DNA of 64,000 bases from Meiothermus sp. (GTDB lineage: Bacteria; Deinococcota; Deinococci; Deinococcales; Thermaceae): positions 1,280,041 through 1,344,040 of the forward strand of contig NZ_BPIK01000001.1 of the NCBI RefSeq assembly GCF_026004075.1. Direction: 5' to 3'. Positions 48,953 to 59,539 of the stretch are shown here, one piece after another; position 1 is the first letter of the stretch, and every line of letters begins with the position of its first letter. Below the pieces are notes generated by a model that was not told the DNA's origin, searched no databases, and saw only the letters and a list, made by a program, of their open reading frames with translations. The translations under genes were made by a program, and so were the position numbers.

Positions 48953-49403
48953 GGGCGGCCAGGCTGGCGTAGACCACCTGCCAGCCCTGCTCGCCAAACA
49001 CCAGCTGGGCCTCGCCGCTGCGCCGCACCGGACTGCCGTCCAGCACGACCAGCAGGCTGAAGCGCAGGGTGGCCTGGTTGCCCGCCAGCCGGGTTTGCAG
49101 GTTCTCGAGGCTAAACCCATCCAGCCGAACCCCGCTACGGCCAAATGCCACCGAAGGGTTCTGCAGGAAGCGCTGGCTCCAGACCGGATCGTTGCACTTC
49201 AGGCCCTCGAACACCTGGCGCAGGGCGTTCTCGGCCAGCAGGGCCGAAGGCTGGGGGCGCAGGTTGGGGTCGGGGCGGGCAATGGCCTCGAGGGCGGCCC
49301 TGGCCCAGTGGCAGGGCGACACATCCACAAAGGGTGAGGAGCCCACCTGGGTTTGTGCTAGCGAAAGGCTCCCCAGGAGCCCCAGAACAACAAGCTTTTT
49401 CAT
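48927..49403 (-). CDS. Small secreted protein with an SLH-like start
   Basis: A 158-residue protein with a signal peptide (KKLVVLGLLGSLSLAQ) and then FVDVSPCHWARAALEAIA, which resembles the first helix of S-layer homology domains. It then diverges into a region with a possible beta domain (FSLLVVLDGSPVRRSGEAQLVFGEQGWQVVYA). Only one SLH-like unit is present, so S-layer anchoring is uncertain. The 3' end overlaps convergent trmFO by 26 nt. Confidence 0.65.
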   Translation of the reverse strand: MKKLVVLGLLGSLSLAQTQVGSSPFVDVSPCHWARAALEAIARPDPNLRPQPSALLAENALRQVFEGLKCNDPVWSQRFLQNPSVAFGRSGVRLDGFSLENLQTRLAGNQATLRFSLLVVLDGSPVRRSGEAQLVFGEQGWQVVYASLAALNLPVFPR

Positions 49404-49480
49404 AGCCCCCACGCTGACAGATGGAGCGCCCTTCGACAAGGGAACCGGATACCTTTCGGAGTAGGTATAAACTGTGCAAG

Positions 49481-50791
49481 ATGGAGCGTAGATACTTTGG
49501 AACCGACGGGGTGCGGGGCGTGGCCGGCGAGCCACCCCTGACGCCACAATTCGTGCTCAAGCTGGGGCAGGCGGCGGGGGCTTACTTCAAAAGCGCACAA
49601 AAAAAGCCAGTGGTGTTGCTGGGCAAGGACACCCGCCAGTCCTGCGACATGCTCGAGGCCGCCCTAGCCGCGGGCCTGATGTCCCAGGGCGTGCGGGTCG
49701 AGCACCTGGGGGTGCTGCCCACCCCTGGGGTGGCCTACCTGACCAAGGCCCTGGGGGCCACCGCCGGCATAATGATTTCCGCCAGCCACAACCCCTACCA
49801 GGACAACGGCATCAAGTTTTTTAGCGCCGCGGGCGACAAGCTGCCCGACGAGGCAGAAAGCGAGATTGAGGGCCTGCTGGAGCGCGAGTTCAAAACCGAT
49901 GGCATCGGCACGGTCTCCGACTTCCGCGAGGCTGAGCGGATGTACCTGGACTTTCTATCGTCCAAAGGGGGCAGTCTGGAAGGGCTCAAGGTGGCCCTCG
50001 ATACCGCCAACGGCGCCACTTTCCGCCTGGCTCACCGGCTTTTTCAGCGGCTGGGGGCCGAGGTGTTCGTAATGTTCAACACCCCCGATGGGCGCAACAT
50101 CAACAAAGGGTGCGGTTCGACCCACCCCGAGTTTTTGCGCCAGCAGGTGGTGGAGATGGGCTTTGACGTGGGAGTGGCCTTCGACGGCGACGGCGACCGG
50201 GCCATCCTGGTAGACCGGCAGGGGCGCGAGTTCCACGGCGACCACGTGCTCTACCTGAACGCCCTGGTACGGCGCGAGCCGGGGGTGGTGGGCACTCTGA
50301 TGAGCAACATGGGCCTCGAGGTCAAACTGCGCGAGGCCGGCATCAACTTCTACCGCACCGCGGTGGGCGACCGCTACGTCTACGAGAAACTCAAGGCCTC
50401 GGCCCTGACCCTGGGCGGGGAGCAGAGCGGCCACGTGCTCTTCCTCGACCATGCGCCCACCGGCGACGGCATGCTCACGGCCATCCTGACCCTGAAGGCC
50501 ATGCGCGAGTCCGGGCGCGACCTTTCCGAGTGGTACGAGGCCCTGCCCATGTACCCGCAGATTCTGAAGAATGTGCGGGTCTCCGATAAGCAAAAGGTCA
50601 TGCAGCAGCCCGAGCTGCACCAGGCCATCCAGGAGGCCGAGCAAAAGCTATCGGGCCTGGGGCGGGTTAATGTGCGTCCCTCCGGCACCGAGCCGCTGGT
50701 GCGGGTAATGGTGGAAGGCCCCGCCGAACTGATCGAGCCGGTTTCTGCGGAACTGGTAGCGCTGGTAGAGCGCCTGGGAAGCGCCAGCTAG
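49481..50791 (+). CDS. glmM: Phosphoglucosamine mutase
   Basis: GlmM converts glucosamine-6-P to glucosamine-1-P for peptidoglycan precursors; glmU, the next enzyme, is at the right edge of the window. The 436-residue protein has RYFGTDGVRGVAGE, the phospho-Ser loop IMISASHNPYQDNGIKFF, the Mg loop VAFDGDGDRAILVD and the sugar loop LGGEQSGHVLF. The C-terminal phosphate site is NVRPSGTEPLVRVMVE. I start at ATG 49481, where homologs begin; TAAACT lies 7 nt upstream. Confidence 0.95.
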   Translation: MERRYFGTDGVRGVAGEPPLTPQFVLKLGQAAGAYFKSAQKKPVVLLGKDTRQSCDMLEAALAAGLMSQGVRVEHLGVLPTPGVAYLTKALGATAGIMISASHNPYQDNGIKFFSAAGDKLPDEAESEIEGLLEREFKTDGIGTVSDFREAERMYLDFLSSKGGSLEGLKVALDTANGATFRLAHRLFQRLGAEVFVMFNTPDGRNINKGCGSTHPEFLRQQVVEMGFDVGVAFDGDGDRAILVDRQGREFHGDHVLYLNALVRREPGVVGTLMSNMGLEVKLREAGINFYRTAVGDRYVYEKLKASALTLGGEQSGHVLFLDHAPTGDGMLTAILTLKAMRESGRDLSEWYEALPMYPQILKNVRVSDKQKVMQQPELHQAIQEAEQKLSGLGRVNVRPSGTEPLVRVMVEGPAELIEPVSAELVALVERLGSAS

Positions 50792-50792
50792 T

Positions 50793-51200
50793 ATGAGGGT
50801 ACGCCTGCCCATTACCGTCCGCTACGCCGAGACCGACGCCATGGGGGTGGTGCACCACAGCAGCTACGTGGTCTGGCTCGAGGCCGCGCGGGTGGAGTGG
50901 CTCAACCAGATTGGGCTTCCCTACACCCAGATTGAAGCCCAGGGCCTGGCTTTTGCGGTGGTGGAAATTGGCCTAGTTTACCGCAGCCCGGCCCGGTTCG
51001 GCGACGTGGTCGAGATCGAAACCTGGCTCAGCGAGGCCACCTCGCGCACGCTACAGTACCGCTACCGGGTCTGGAAGGGCCAAACCCTGCTGGCCGAAGG
51101 CTTCACCCGCCACCTTTGCCAGGACACCAGGGGCAAGGCGGTGCGAATCCCTGCTTCTGTCGCAGAGCCTTTACATAAGCACCTGCTTCCGCTGGACTGA
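50793..51200 (+). CDS. YbgC/FadM-type acyl-CoA thioesterase
   Basis: A 135-residue hotdog-fold thioesterase. The motif YAETDAMGVVHHSSYVVWLEAARVEWL carries the catalytic Asp of the 4-hydroxybenzoyl-CoA thioesterase/YbgC family. Chain-length preference is unknown. It starts 1 nt after glmM, so it is cotranscribed. Confidence 0.87.
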   Translation: MRVRLPITVRYAETDAMGVVHHSSYVVWLEAARVEWLNQIGLPYTQIEAQGLAFAVVEIGLVYRSPARFGDVVEIETWLSEATSRTLQYRYRVWKGQTLLAEGFTRHLCQDTRGKAVRIPASVAEPLHKHLLPLD

Positions 51201-51235
51201 ACAAGAGCTGACCCAATCGGCCTTAACATGGGGTC

Positions 51236-51556
51236 ATGGGCGAAGCACGGCTAGAGAAAATCAGCGAGCGGGCCTTGCGTCTGACAGCGGCCGTCTACAC
51301 CCTGCTGGGCGCCGCCGACTACCTGAAGGTACACGGGCGTTTACCCGAGCGGATTGGCGGCCCCTGGAACTACCTACCGGCAAACTACATCATCGAGCAA
51401 CGGGGCCTCGAGTTTGAGCTCACCGAGGACGAGCAGCTTGTCTACGAGGCCATCCGGCGCGAGCGCCGGCTACCCGGAGGCTCGGTGGTGCTGCTGGACG
51501 AGGAAGAAAAATCATCCAAGCCCACCAAGAAGCCCAGAGGCAAAAAACACGCCTGA
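51236..51556 (+). CDS. Conserved hypothetical protein
   Basis: A 106-residue soluble protein I do not recognise: a helical N-terminus (ISERALRLTAAVYTLLGAADYLKVHGRLPE), a middle part IGGPWNYLPANYIIEQRG, and a Lys-rich tail (KSSKPTKKPRGKKHA) that could contact nucleic acid. TAACAT (51224-51229) lies 6 nt before the ATG, which supports a leaderless real gene. Confidence 0.6.
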   Translation: MGEARLEKISERALRLTAAVYTLLGAADYLKVHGRLPERIGGPWNYLPANYIIEQRGLEFELTEDEQLVYEAIRRERRLPGGSVVLLDEEEKSSKPTKKPRGKKHA

Positions 51557-51634
51557 AGGTTTAGCGAGGTTGGTGTTGTATCGCTACACAGCAAGCAAGC
51601 AGCGCCCAGCGGCGTGATAAACTTAGGGCCGACC

Positions 51635-52870
51635 ATGACCCTTTTCGAACAGTTTGAGCGTCACATCAACCCCGGTCTGGCCGGGCTGCTGCGCTTCACC
51701 GGACTGGACAAGGTGGAGTCCCACGCCGAAGGCGTGTACGTCTGGGACACCGAAGGTAAGCGCTACCTGGACTTTTTGGGCCTGTATGGAACCCTATCCC
51801 TGGGCCACCGGCACCCCAAGGTGGTGGCTGCGGTCAAGGCCCAGCTCGACAAAATGCCCATGTCGGTGCGGGTGATGGTTTCCGAGCCCACCACCAGGCT
51901 GGCCGCCCGCCTGGCCGAGATTACCCCCGGCGAGCTTTCGATGGTCTATTTTGGCAACTCGGGCACCGAAGGGGTGGAGGCAGCCCTCAAATTTGCCCGC
52001 TTCTACACGGGCAAGCCTGGCTTTATCACCACCCAGGGGGGCTACCACGGAAAAACCCTGGGAGCCCTGTCGGTTACACCGCGCGAGCACTACCAGCTTC
52101 CCGCACGGCCCCTGGTGCCGGGGGTGACGGTGGTGCCCTATGGCGATGCCCAGGCCATTGAAGCGGCCATTGGCCCCGACACCGCCGCGGTGATCGTGGA
52201 GCCCATCCAGGGCGAGGGGGGCATCCGGGTGCCGCCCGAGGGGTATCTGCGGGAGGTGCGGCGCATCACCCGCGAGAAGGGCGTGCTGATGATCGCCGAC
52301 GAGGTGCAGACCGGCCTGGGCCGCACTGGCAGGCTCTGGGCGGTGGACTGGGAAGAGGTAGACCCCGATATCCTGGTGAGCGCCAAGGCCTTAGGGGGTG
52401 GGGTGATGCCCATCTCGGCCACCATCTGCCGTCCGGAAATCCTGAGCATCTACAAAACCGAGCCCCTGATTCACTCCACCACCTTTGGGGGCAACCCACT
52501 GGCCGCAGCGGCGGCGCTGGCGGCCATCGAAGTCACGCTGGAAGAGGATATGCCCGCCCGGGCCCTCGAGATGGGCCAGTACTTGATGGGGCAACTGGCC
52601 GGGCTGCAACAAGCCTACCCCGAGTTCATCCAGGAGGTGCGGGGCCGGGGTCTGCTGGTGGGCCTCGAGTTCACGGACGCCGACATCGGGGCGGTGGTGG
52701 TGGCCGAGCTGGCGACGCGCGGTGTGCTGACCGCCTTTGGCCTCAACAACCCCAAGGTGGTGCGCCTGGAGCCCCCCCTGATTGTGGAGAAGACACACAT
52801 TGACGAGTGCCTCGAGGCCCTGGACGGGGCTTTAAAAGCTACCCAGCTGGCCTTCGAGGGTGTGCTGTAG
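51635..52870 (+). CDS. Class III aminotransferase
   Basis: PLP-dependent class III (fold type I) aminotransferase of about 411 residues, close to putrescine, ornithine or acetylornithine aminotransferases. Motifs: MVYFGNSGTEGVEAALKFAR (PLP phosphate), GGYHGKTLGALSVT, VIVEPIQGEGGIRVPP, LMIADEVQTGLGRTG (PLP Asp), SAKALGGGVMPI (Schiff-base Lys) and HSTTFGGNPLAAAAALAAI. The donor is not certain. ATG 51635 is preferred; a GTG at 51614 is in frame. TAAACT (51618-51623) lies upstream. Confidence 0.87.
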   Translation: MTLFEQFERHINPGLAGLLRFTGLDKVESHAEGVYVWDTEGKRYLDFLGLYGTLSLGHRHPKVVAAVKAQLDKMPMSVRVMVSEPTTRLAARLAEITPGELSMVYFGNSGTEGVEAALKFARFYTGKPGFITTQGGYHGKTLGALSVTPREHYQLPARPLVPGVTVVPYGDAQAIEAAIGPDTAAVIVEPIQGEGGIRVPPEGYLREVRRITREKGVLMIADEVQTGLGRTGRLWAVDWEEVDPDILVSAKALGGGVMPISATICRPEILSIYKTEPLIHSTTFGGNPLAAAAALAAIEVTLEEDMPARALEMGQYLMGQLAGLQQAYPEFIQEVRGRGLLVGLEFTDADIGAVVVAELATRGVLTAFGLNNPKVVRLEPPLIVEKTHIDECLEALDGALKATQLAFEGVL

Positions 52871-52909
52871 CCTGGGTGAGCATACCAAGCTGGTTGGGCT
52901 TCGGAAGAA

Positions 52910-52971
52910 ACCGGCGTCGGTTGGTTTGTAGTTGATTGGTGGCGAGCCAGCCTATCTGGCATGACGCCGGT
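52910..52971. repeat. Nested inverted repeat in the aminotransferase-hisF gap
   Basis: Outer arms ACCGGCGTC (52910-52918) and GACGCCGGT (52963-52971) enclose an inner hairpin GCCAG-CCTAT-CTGGC (52946-52960). It may act as a terminator for the aminotransferase transcript or be a structured RNA. No T-run follows. Confidence 0.5.
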
Positions 52972-53024
52972 CTATTTGAATCAAATGCACCTTGCCCTAT
53001 GAAGCTCGGTTTGGCCCTGTGCCC

Positions 53025-53053
53025 TTGCGCTTTGAGCGGTCATCTCTGACAAT
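53025..53053 (+). promoter_or_regulatory. hisF promoter, leaderless type
   Basis: TTGCGC (53025-53030), a 17-nt spacer and GACAAT (53048-53053), then 6 nt to GTG 53060. The spacing is the same as in the cdd and glpX promoters. Confidence 0.55.
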
Positions 53054-53059
53054 CGTACT

Positions 53060-53842
53060 GTGTTGGCCAAACGCATAATTCCTTGCCTCGATGTCCACAA
53101 CGGGCGGGTGGTCAAGGGTATTAACTTTGTGAATCTACGCGACGCTGGCGATCCAGTAGAGGCCGCTAAAGCGTACAACCTGGCCGGGGCCGATGAGCTG
53201 GTGTTTCTGGACATCACAGCTACCCACGAAGAGCGCAGTATTATGCTTGAAATTGCTACTCAGGTAGCCGAGCAGGTATTTATTCCCTTCACGGTGGGCG
53301 GGGGTGTGCGAAGCCTCGAGGACGCTCGAGCCCTGCTGCTGGCCGGAGCCGACAAGGTCTCGGTCAACTCGGCGGCCGTCAAACGTCCTGAGCTAATCCG
53401 GGAACTCTCCGATCACTTTGGCAATCAGGCTGTGGTACTGGCCATTGACGCCAGGTGGAACGGGGCCTCCTGGGAGGTGTATGTAGCTGGAGGCCGCATC
53501 CCCACAGGGCTGGATGTGCTCCGCTGGGCCGAGGAGGGCGCAAGGCTGGGCGCTGGAGAAATTCTCCTCACCAGCATGGACGCCGACGGAACCAAAGCCG
53601 GCTTCGATGTGACACTTTACAGAGCCGTGTCGCAGGTGGTGGGAATTCCCGTGATTGCCTCCGGGGGTGCTGGAAGCAAAGAGCACTTTTCCGAAGTGCT
53701 GGGCGCAGGCGTTGCCGATGCGGCCCTGGCCGCCAGCGTCTTTCATTTCGGCGAAATTGCCATCCCAGAACTCAAAGCCTATCTAGCCACTAAGGGTATT
53801 CCTGTGCGTATTGAGCCCCCCATGGCTATGGTAAACGTTTAG
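53060..53842 (+). CDS. hisF: Imidazole glycerol phosphate synthase subunit HisF
   Basis: Cyclase subunit that uses ammonia from HisH to make imidazole glycerol phosphate and AICAR. The 260-residue TIM barrel starts [19 protein letters not shown] (catalytic Asp) and has [58 protein letters not shown] (second catalytic Asp) and [13 protein letters not shown]. Other his genes except hisIE are outside the window. Confidence 0.96.
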   Translation: MLAKRIIPCLDVHNGRVVKGINFVNLRDAGDPVEAAKAYNLAGADELVFLDITATHEERSIMLEIATQVAEQVFIPFTVGGGVRSLEDARALLLAGADKVSVNSAAVKRPELIRELSDHFGNQAVVLAIDARWNGASWEVYVAGGRIPTGLDVLRWAEEGARLGAGEILLTSMDADGTKAGFDVTLYRAVSQVVGIPVIASGGAGSKEHFSEVLGAGVADAALAASVFHFGEIAIPELKAYLATKGIPVRIEPPMAMVNV

Positions 53843-53930
53843 AGAATCGAACCTAAGCTAAGCCTGCGCACCGCGCCTGGTCTTGTTGCAATAAGGAGTA
53901 CGACTGTCCAGAATAGGCCGTGGGTAACAT

Positions 53931-54548
53931 ATGGATCTCACCAGAGTACGATTTGATGCCAATGGCCTGGTTCCGGTTATCGTGCAGGACGCACGCACGG
54001 GGAAGGTGCTCACGCTTGCCTACGCCAACCTCGAGGCCCTCGAGCAAACCCTGCAAACCCGCCAAAGCACCTTCTGGAGCCGCAGTCGGAACGAGCTATG
54101 GGTCAAAGGTCTTACCTCAGGGCATACCCAGCAGGTGGTAGAGGTCGTGCTCGACTGCGATCAGGATGCAGTTTTGTACAAGGTTATCCCGCGGGGCCCG
54201 GCTTGCCACACCGGGGCCGAGAGCTGCTTTCATCATGCCCTAACCTCTGCTCACACCCCCCCCTTGGGCGAGGTGCTGGAGAGGGTGTATCAAACCATCC
54301 AACAACGAATAGATAACCTCCCCGAAGGCTCTTACGTAGCCAAAATGCACCAGGCTGGCCTGGATCGCATACTCAAGAAGATTGGTGAGGAAGCCGGCGA
54401 GGTGATTATCTCTGCCAAAAACCAGAGCTCAGATGAGCTGGCCTGGGAAGCCTCAGACCTCCTTTTCCACTTGCTGTTCGTGCTGGCCGAGCAGGGGGTT
54501 ACACCCGCCGACCTGGCCCGTACCCTCTGGGAACGACACAGATCCTAA
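53931..54548 (+). CDS. hisIE: Bifunctional phosphoribosyl-AMP cyclohydrolase/phosphoribosyl-ATP pyrophosphatase
   Basis: Fusion of HisI and HisE, 205 residues. The HisI part (1-110) has [34 protein letters not shown] and the zinc/metal region [12 protein letters not shown] followed by [12 protein letters not shown]. The HisE part (about 112-205) has [30 protein letters not shown] and the metal-binding [10 protein letters not shown]. It lies 88 bp after hisF. Confidence 0.95.
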   Translation: MDLTRVRFDANGLVPVIVQDARTGKVLTLAYANLEALEQTLQTRQSTFWSRSRNELWVKGLTSGHTQQVVEVVLDCDQDAVLYKVIPRGPACHTGAESCFHHALTSAHTPPLGEVLERVYQTIQQRIDNLPEGSYVAKMHQAGLDRILKKIGEEAGEVIISAKNQSSDELAWEASDLLFHLLFVLAEQGVTPADLARTLWERHRS

Positions 54549-54577
54549 AGGCAAAAAATTTGGAAATGCTACCAAGG

Positions 54578-54605
54578 TTCGCATTCAAGCCACACTTGGT
54601 ATGCT
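54578..54605 (+). promoter_or_regulatory. glpX promoter, leaderless type
   Basis: TTCGCA (54578-54583), a 16-nt spacer and TATGCT (54600-54605), then exactly 6 nt to the ATG at 54612. Confidence 0.6.
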
Positions 54606-54611
54606 TTAGGC

Positions 54612-55598
54612 ATGCAATTCGACAGCGATATGGACATAGAGCGGCTGCTGGTGCTCGAGGTTGCCCGCGTCACCGAACAAGCAGCGCTGGCAGCCAGCCG
54701 CCTGGCCGGTATGGGCAAAAAAGACGAAGTGGACGAAGCCGGAACCGAGGCCATGCGAAGGGTGCTATCGGAGCTACCCATCGTGGGTCGGGTGGTCATT
54801 GGCGAAGGCGAGATGGACGAGGCTCCCATGCTCTACATTGGAGAGATTCTTGGCCGGGGGGGGCCCGAGGTGGATATCGCGGTTGATCCGGTGGAAGGCA
54901 CCAACATTACAGCCAAAGGCCTCCCCAATGCCATTACGGTTATCGCAATTAGCGAAAAAGGGGGCTTGGTGGGCGCGCCCGATATGTACATGCAAAAACT
55001 GGTAGTTGGCCCCCCAGCCGCCGGCAAGGTGAGCCTGGATTTTCCGGTAGAGGCCAACCTCCGCATCGTCGCCGACTCGCTCCAGCGCAAGGTAGAAGAC
55101 CTGGTAGTGGTAATCCTGGATCGACCCCGGCACGAACAGCTCATCCGTGAAGTGCGGGAGGCTGGGGCCAGGGTCAAGCTGATTACCGATGGCGACGTGG
55201 TGGCTGCGGTCTCGGTAGCCGTCCGTGGAACAGGCGTGCACGTCATGATGGGCAGTGGAGGAGCACCCGAGGGTGTATTGGCCGCCGCTGCTTTAAAGTG
55301 CATGGGGGGTGAGATTCAAGGGCGCTTCTTGCCCAGCAACGAAGCTGAGCTCGAGCGGCTCAGGTCAATGGGGGTAGACGAAAAGAAAATTTATCGCACC
55401 AACGACCTCGCGCCCGGAAGACAGATAGTATTTTCCGCTACCGGCATTACCCACGGCGAATTGCTCGAGGGCGTGCGCTACTTTGGTGGTGGGGCCCGCA
55501 CGCACTCCATTGTTATGGGTTATCAGACCAAAGTCGTGCGCTTTATCGACACCATCCACCTATTTGAAAGCGGTGCACGGGTCAATATCCGGGTATAG
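54612..55598 (+). CDS. glpX: Class II fructose-1,6-bisphosphatase
   Basis: GlpX-type gluconeogenic phosphatase, 328 residues. Motifs: [32 protein letters not shown] and [21 protein letters not shown] (metal Asp/Glu), [12 protein letters not shown] and [23 protein letters not shown]. It is probably leaderless. The product connects to hexose and polysaccharide precursors. Confidence 0.95.
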   Translation: MQFDSDMDIERLLVLEVARVTEQAALAASRLAGMGKKDEVDEAGTEAMRRVLSELPIVGRVVIGEGEMDEAPMLYIGEILGRGGPEVDIAVDPVEGTNITAKGLPNAITVIAISEKGGLVGAPDMYMQKLVVGPPAAGKVSLDFPVEANLRIVADSLQRKVEDLVVVILDRPRHEQLIREVREAGARVKLITDGDVVAAVSVAVRGTGVHVMMGSGGAPEGVLAAAALKCMGGEIQGRFLPSNEAELERLRSMGVDEKKIYRTNDLAPGRQIVFSATGITHGELLEGVRYFGGGARTHSIVMGYQTKVVRFIDTIHLFESGARVNIRV

Positions 55599-55623
55599 GA
55601 TTTTCGGTCGGGCCGGTGGCCTG

Positions 55624-56073
55624 CTAGAAGCCGATGTTGACGCCTATTGCACCACCCAGACCAAAAGTGCTCGAGCCACTAAAAAACAGCATAGGATGCA
55701 CTTCTACAAAAATACCAACGAGTGGCAGGCCTACGTTTAGATAGGTTCCAATGACGCCCCTAGCCCCCAGGCCTCCGCTAGTAGAGCCTTGTGAAATCAG
55801 CGAAACAGTAGTCCCGGACGCGTAAAACAGCCCAGCCCCTGCATACAGATCGGTTAGGGGTACCGATACCAGCACATCCGCTCCACCCCCCAGCGAGGCC
55901 GGGCCGCCAGTAAAAAAGTTAGCCCCGCCATACACCCGTCCATCCAGCAGTAAGGGAACTAGTGGAAAGCGCACACCAGCGTTAACCCCAAATGGGCTTC
56001 CCGCTGTCACCTGCACACTCTGGGCTACAGCCGAGCCTAGCAACAAAGTCAACAAGACGAGCCACTTGCGCAT
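55624..56073 (-). CDS. Small exported beta-barrel-like protein
   Basis: A 149-residue protein with a signal peptide (RKWLVLLTLLLGSAVAQ) and a Gly/Val/Leu-rich mature part of alternating hydrophobic strands ending in GGAIGVNIGF, with the terminal Phe typical of outer-membrane barrels. No family is recognised; an outer-membrane location is inferred. GGAGGT lies 6 nt before ATG 56073. Confidence 0.7.
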   Translation of the reverse strand: MRKWLVLLTLLLGSAVAQSVQVTAGSPFGVNAGVRFPLVPLLLDGRVYGGANFFTGGPASLGGGADVLVSVPLTDLYAGAGLFYASGTTVSLISQGSTSGGLGARGVIGTYLNVGLPLVGIFVEVHPMLFFSGSSTFGLGGAIGVNIGF

Positions 56074-56139
56074 ATGAACCTCCGCACCAAGTATAAGGGC
56101 CATTACGGCCCGCTTGCGGTTATAAACGGCTGGGCTACC

Positions 56140-57138
56140 CTAGATAGCTACCGGATTTTGCAGCAACTCCGCAATCTGTACAGCATTTAAGGCGGCCCCT
56201 TTGAGGAGTTGGTCGCCTGCAACAAAGAAATCCAGCCCGTTATCGAACACCAGGCTTTTACGAATACGGCCCACTTCTACATTAAATTTGCCGGTCGCGG
56301 TAAGAGGCATGGGATAGCGTCTGGTAGTTGGGTCGTCTACCAGATCCACCCCAGGGGCCGTATTTAGCACTTCTCGAGCAGCATCCGGACTTACCGGTTG
56401 TTCAAACTCAACCGTTACCGCCTCGGAGTGAACCCGCAACGTAGGAACCCGCACTGCCGTGCAGGAAACCCTAATTTGCGAATCCTCCATGATTTTTTGA
56501 GTCTCCCACAGTACTTTCATTTCCTCTTTGGTGTAACCGTTTTCCTGGAAAACATCGATATGGGGGATTACGTTGAAGGGAAGCGGGTGAGCAAAAGTTT
56601 TGTGTTCTATGGCGTGTCCAGCCAAAAATTCTTTCGTGCCCTTCAGCAACTCCTCCATTCCGTTTGCGCCAGCTCCCGAAGCGCTTTGATAGGTGCTCAC
56701 GATCACTCTTTTAGCCCTGAATGCTTTATGTAGGGGGAACAGGGCCATCAGCAAAATAGCCGTGGTGCAGTTGGGGTTGGCGATGATATTTTTGTGGCCC
56801 CGAATGGCGTGTGCGTTGATTTCCGGAACAATCAGCGGCACATCCGGCTCGTAGCGGAAGGCCGAGGAATTATCAATCACCACCGACTGCGTAGCCCAGA
56901 TAGGTGCATACTGCTTGGAGATACTGCCACCCGCGCTTGCCAGCACCACGTCCACCGGCAAAGGGGTTTCGGGCAGGGCCTCTACAGTCAATTCCTGCCC
57001 TCGGAAGAACATGCTTCGTCCTGCAGAGCGCGGCGAGGCGTATAGTCGCAGCTCCGAAACTGGAAAATTGCGCTTTTCGAGTACGTTCAACAGCTCTTTA
57101 CCAACCGCTCCGGTGGCTCCTACGATCCCGACTCTCAT
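56140..57138 (-). CDS. asd: Aspartate-semialdehyde dehydrogenase
   Basis: Makes aspartate semialdehyde from aspartyl phosphate with NADPH, the branch point to threonine, methionine and lysine/diaminopimelate. The 332-residue protein has [18 protein letters not shown] (NADP), [15 protein letters not shown]-like [16 protein letters not shown], the catalytic Cys in [16 protein letters not shown], and [23 protein letters not shown] precedes the ATG. Upstream lie a terminator and a Thr-rich leader peptide. Confidence 0.95.
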   Translation of the reverse strand: MRVGIVGATGAVGKELLNVLEKRNFPVSELRLYASPRSAGRSMFFRGQELTVEALPETPLPVDVVLASAGGSISKQYAPIWATQSVVIDNSSAFRYEPDVPLIVPEINAHAIRGHKNIIANPNCTTAILLMALFPLHKAFRAKRVIVSTYQSASGAGANGMEELLKGTKEFLAGHAIEHKTFAHPLPFNVIPHIDVFQENGYTKEEMKVLWETQKIMEDSQIRVSCTAVRVPTLRVHSEAVTVEFEQPVSPDAAREVLNTAPGVDLVDDPTTRRYPMPLTATGKFNVEVGRIRKSLVFDNGLDFFVAGDQLLKGAALNAVQIAELLQNPVAI

Positions 57139-57154
57139 AGCTTCACCTTTCTAC

Positions 57155-57180
57155 AAAAAAAACCTGCCAGAGCTGGCAGG
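57155..57180 (-). terminator. asd attenuator
   Basis: On the minus strand CCTGCC(AG)-(CT)GGCAGG forms a stem of at least 6 bp followed by eight T residues, 16 nt before the asd ATG, between the leader peptide and the gene. Confidence 0.85.
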
Positions 57181-57206
57181 TAGCGGCAACTCATGCGAGC
57201 CGCCGC

Positions 57207-57236
57207 TTAACTAGTGGTGGTGGTATACCAAACCAT
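57207..57236 (-). CDS. Threonine-rich leader peptide of asd
   Basis: A nine-residue peptide, MVWYTTTTS, with four consecutive Thr codons (ACC ACC ACC ACT at 57224-57213). The ATG is 8 nt after the -10 box, again without a ribosome site. Downstream of the stop an AGCGGC...GCCGCT pair precedes the terminator. The composition fits attenuation by charged tRNA-Thr, since asd feeds threonine synthesis. It also contains the shared TTTGGTATACCA motif (57221-57232). Confidence 0.75.
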   Translation of the reverse strand: MVWYTTTTS

Positions 57237-57244
57237 CTGCTAAC

Positions 57245-57273
57245 AAAATATAGACAACTCGAGCAAAAGTCAA
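57245..57273 (-). promoter_or_regulatory. asd promoter
   Basis: Minus strand TTGACT (57268-57273), a 17-nt spacer and TATTTT (57245-57250), just after the serS stop. A TATATT two bases away is an alternative -10 with a short spacer. Confidence 0.65.
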
Positions 57274-57293
57274 ATCAGAGACAGCGCAGACCC

Positions 57294-58601
<1,308 letters not shown>

Positions 58602-58639
58602 TCAAGCACAGGGTGTTTTGTCGGTGACCAAGGTTTTGG

Positions 58640-58927
58640 CTACTCGATCACGCGGGGCACCTTGAACTGACCTTCTTGCTGCTCTATAGCTACCGATAAG
58701 GCTTCTTGCTGCCCCAGGGAAGGGCGCACCTGATCGTCCCGCAAGCGGTTGATAATTTCGACCGGCCGGGCCATCTCGGGCAAGCCCTCGGTATCAAGCT
58801 CACCAAGCTTTTCAAAAAAGCCTACGATTGAGCGCAGCTCGCCCTCGAGCCTGGCCTCTTCCTCCGGCGTTAGCGCAAGCCGCGAAAGCCTGCCCAGATT
58901 TTTCACCAGCTCAGGCGTAATCTCCAT
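58640..58927 (-). CDS. gatC: Aspartyl/glutamyl-tRNA amidotransferase subunit C
   Basis: Small subunit of GatCAB, which converts mischarged Glu-tRNA-Gln or Asp-tRNA-Asn. The 95-residue protein shows VKNLGRLSRLALTPEEEARLEGELRSIVGFFEKLGELDTEG and RDDQVRPSL. I start at ATG 58927 (MEITPEL): TAGAAT lies 7 nt before it, so it is probably leaderless. gatA and gatB are not in the window. Confidence 0.92.
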   Translation of the reverse strand: MEITPELVKNLGRLSRLALTPEEEARLEGELRSIVGFFEKLGELDTEGLPEMARPVEIINRLRDDQVRPSLGQQEALSVAIEQQEGQFKVPRVIE

Positions 58928-59059
58928 AGGCGCTATTCTAACGCCCAGGTGCGCGTTAAAGGGAAGCATGGGGCAAGGCGGGAGTAGAATCGTCTGTCAG
59001 AGGCGCAAATAGCAGATTTTCTTTCCGACGCCTTGCCGTTCCCCCCTTTTCAGTTCTTG

Positions 59060-59410
59060 CTATCCCACACAACTCAACATTCGGTGCAAAAGGCGTGGGT
59101 TTTGTGTATGGGCCTGTAGCTCAGCAGCCAGCAGCTTAAGGTACTCAGCAAAGAAGGGCTCCAGCTCGGGTTTCCAGGTCTGCAGGGTTGTTTCGGGCAG
59201 ACCCAGGTGTTCAGCCCATAGCTCTACCAGCTCCGCTGACTTAATCGGCAGGTGGGCCTGTAAACGGTAAAGCAGTGTTGGGGTTAGGTGCTCCACCACA
59301 AAATGTTGGTCAAACAGCCAGTCTTGGCGGCCGCCTTTTTTGTGTGTAAACAGGGTGAGGGCAGTAATGGCGCTTTGTTCCAGGGTTTTGGCGTTGAGGG
59401 CATGTCTCAT
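59060..59410 (-). CDS. Hypothetical protein
   Basis: A 116-residue, mostly helical soluble protein that I do not recognise (RHALNAKTLEQSAITALTLFTHKKGG, FFAEYLKLLAAELQAHTQNPRLLHRML). It diverges from an Lrp regulator gene. The 129-bp gap between them is AT-rich and has the inverted repeat CATCGGC/GCCGATG (59426-59432 and 59442-59448). An earlier start at 59428 is possible. Confidence 0.55.
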   Translation of the reverse strand: MRHALNAKTLEQSAITALTLFTHKKGGRQDWLFDQHFVVEHLTPTLLYRLQAHLPIKSAELVELWAEHLGLPETTLQTWKPELEPFFAEYLKLLAAELQAHTQNPRLLHRMLSCVG

Positions 59411-59539
59411 ATATGGTTCTCCCTGCATCGGCCCTCTAATAGCCGATGATTTTATGTTAGTGGGCACACTTGCGATTGAGAAGAACATATCGAAAATAAA
59501 ACGGTATCTTTTTGTATGAAATTAAAGTAAATTACGCTT

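Noticed and set aside
47921-49144. A 407-residue frame antisense to trmFO
   Set aside because: It spans the end of trmFO and the next gene on the opposite strand and has shadow-like composition.
57141-57195. A second short ORF before asd whose stop overlaps the asd ATG
   Set aside because: It runs through the terminator stem and has no ribosome site; the Thr-rich peptide at 57207-57236 is positioned and composed far better as a leader.
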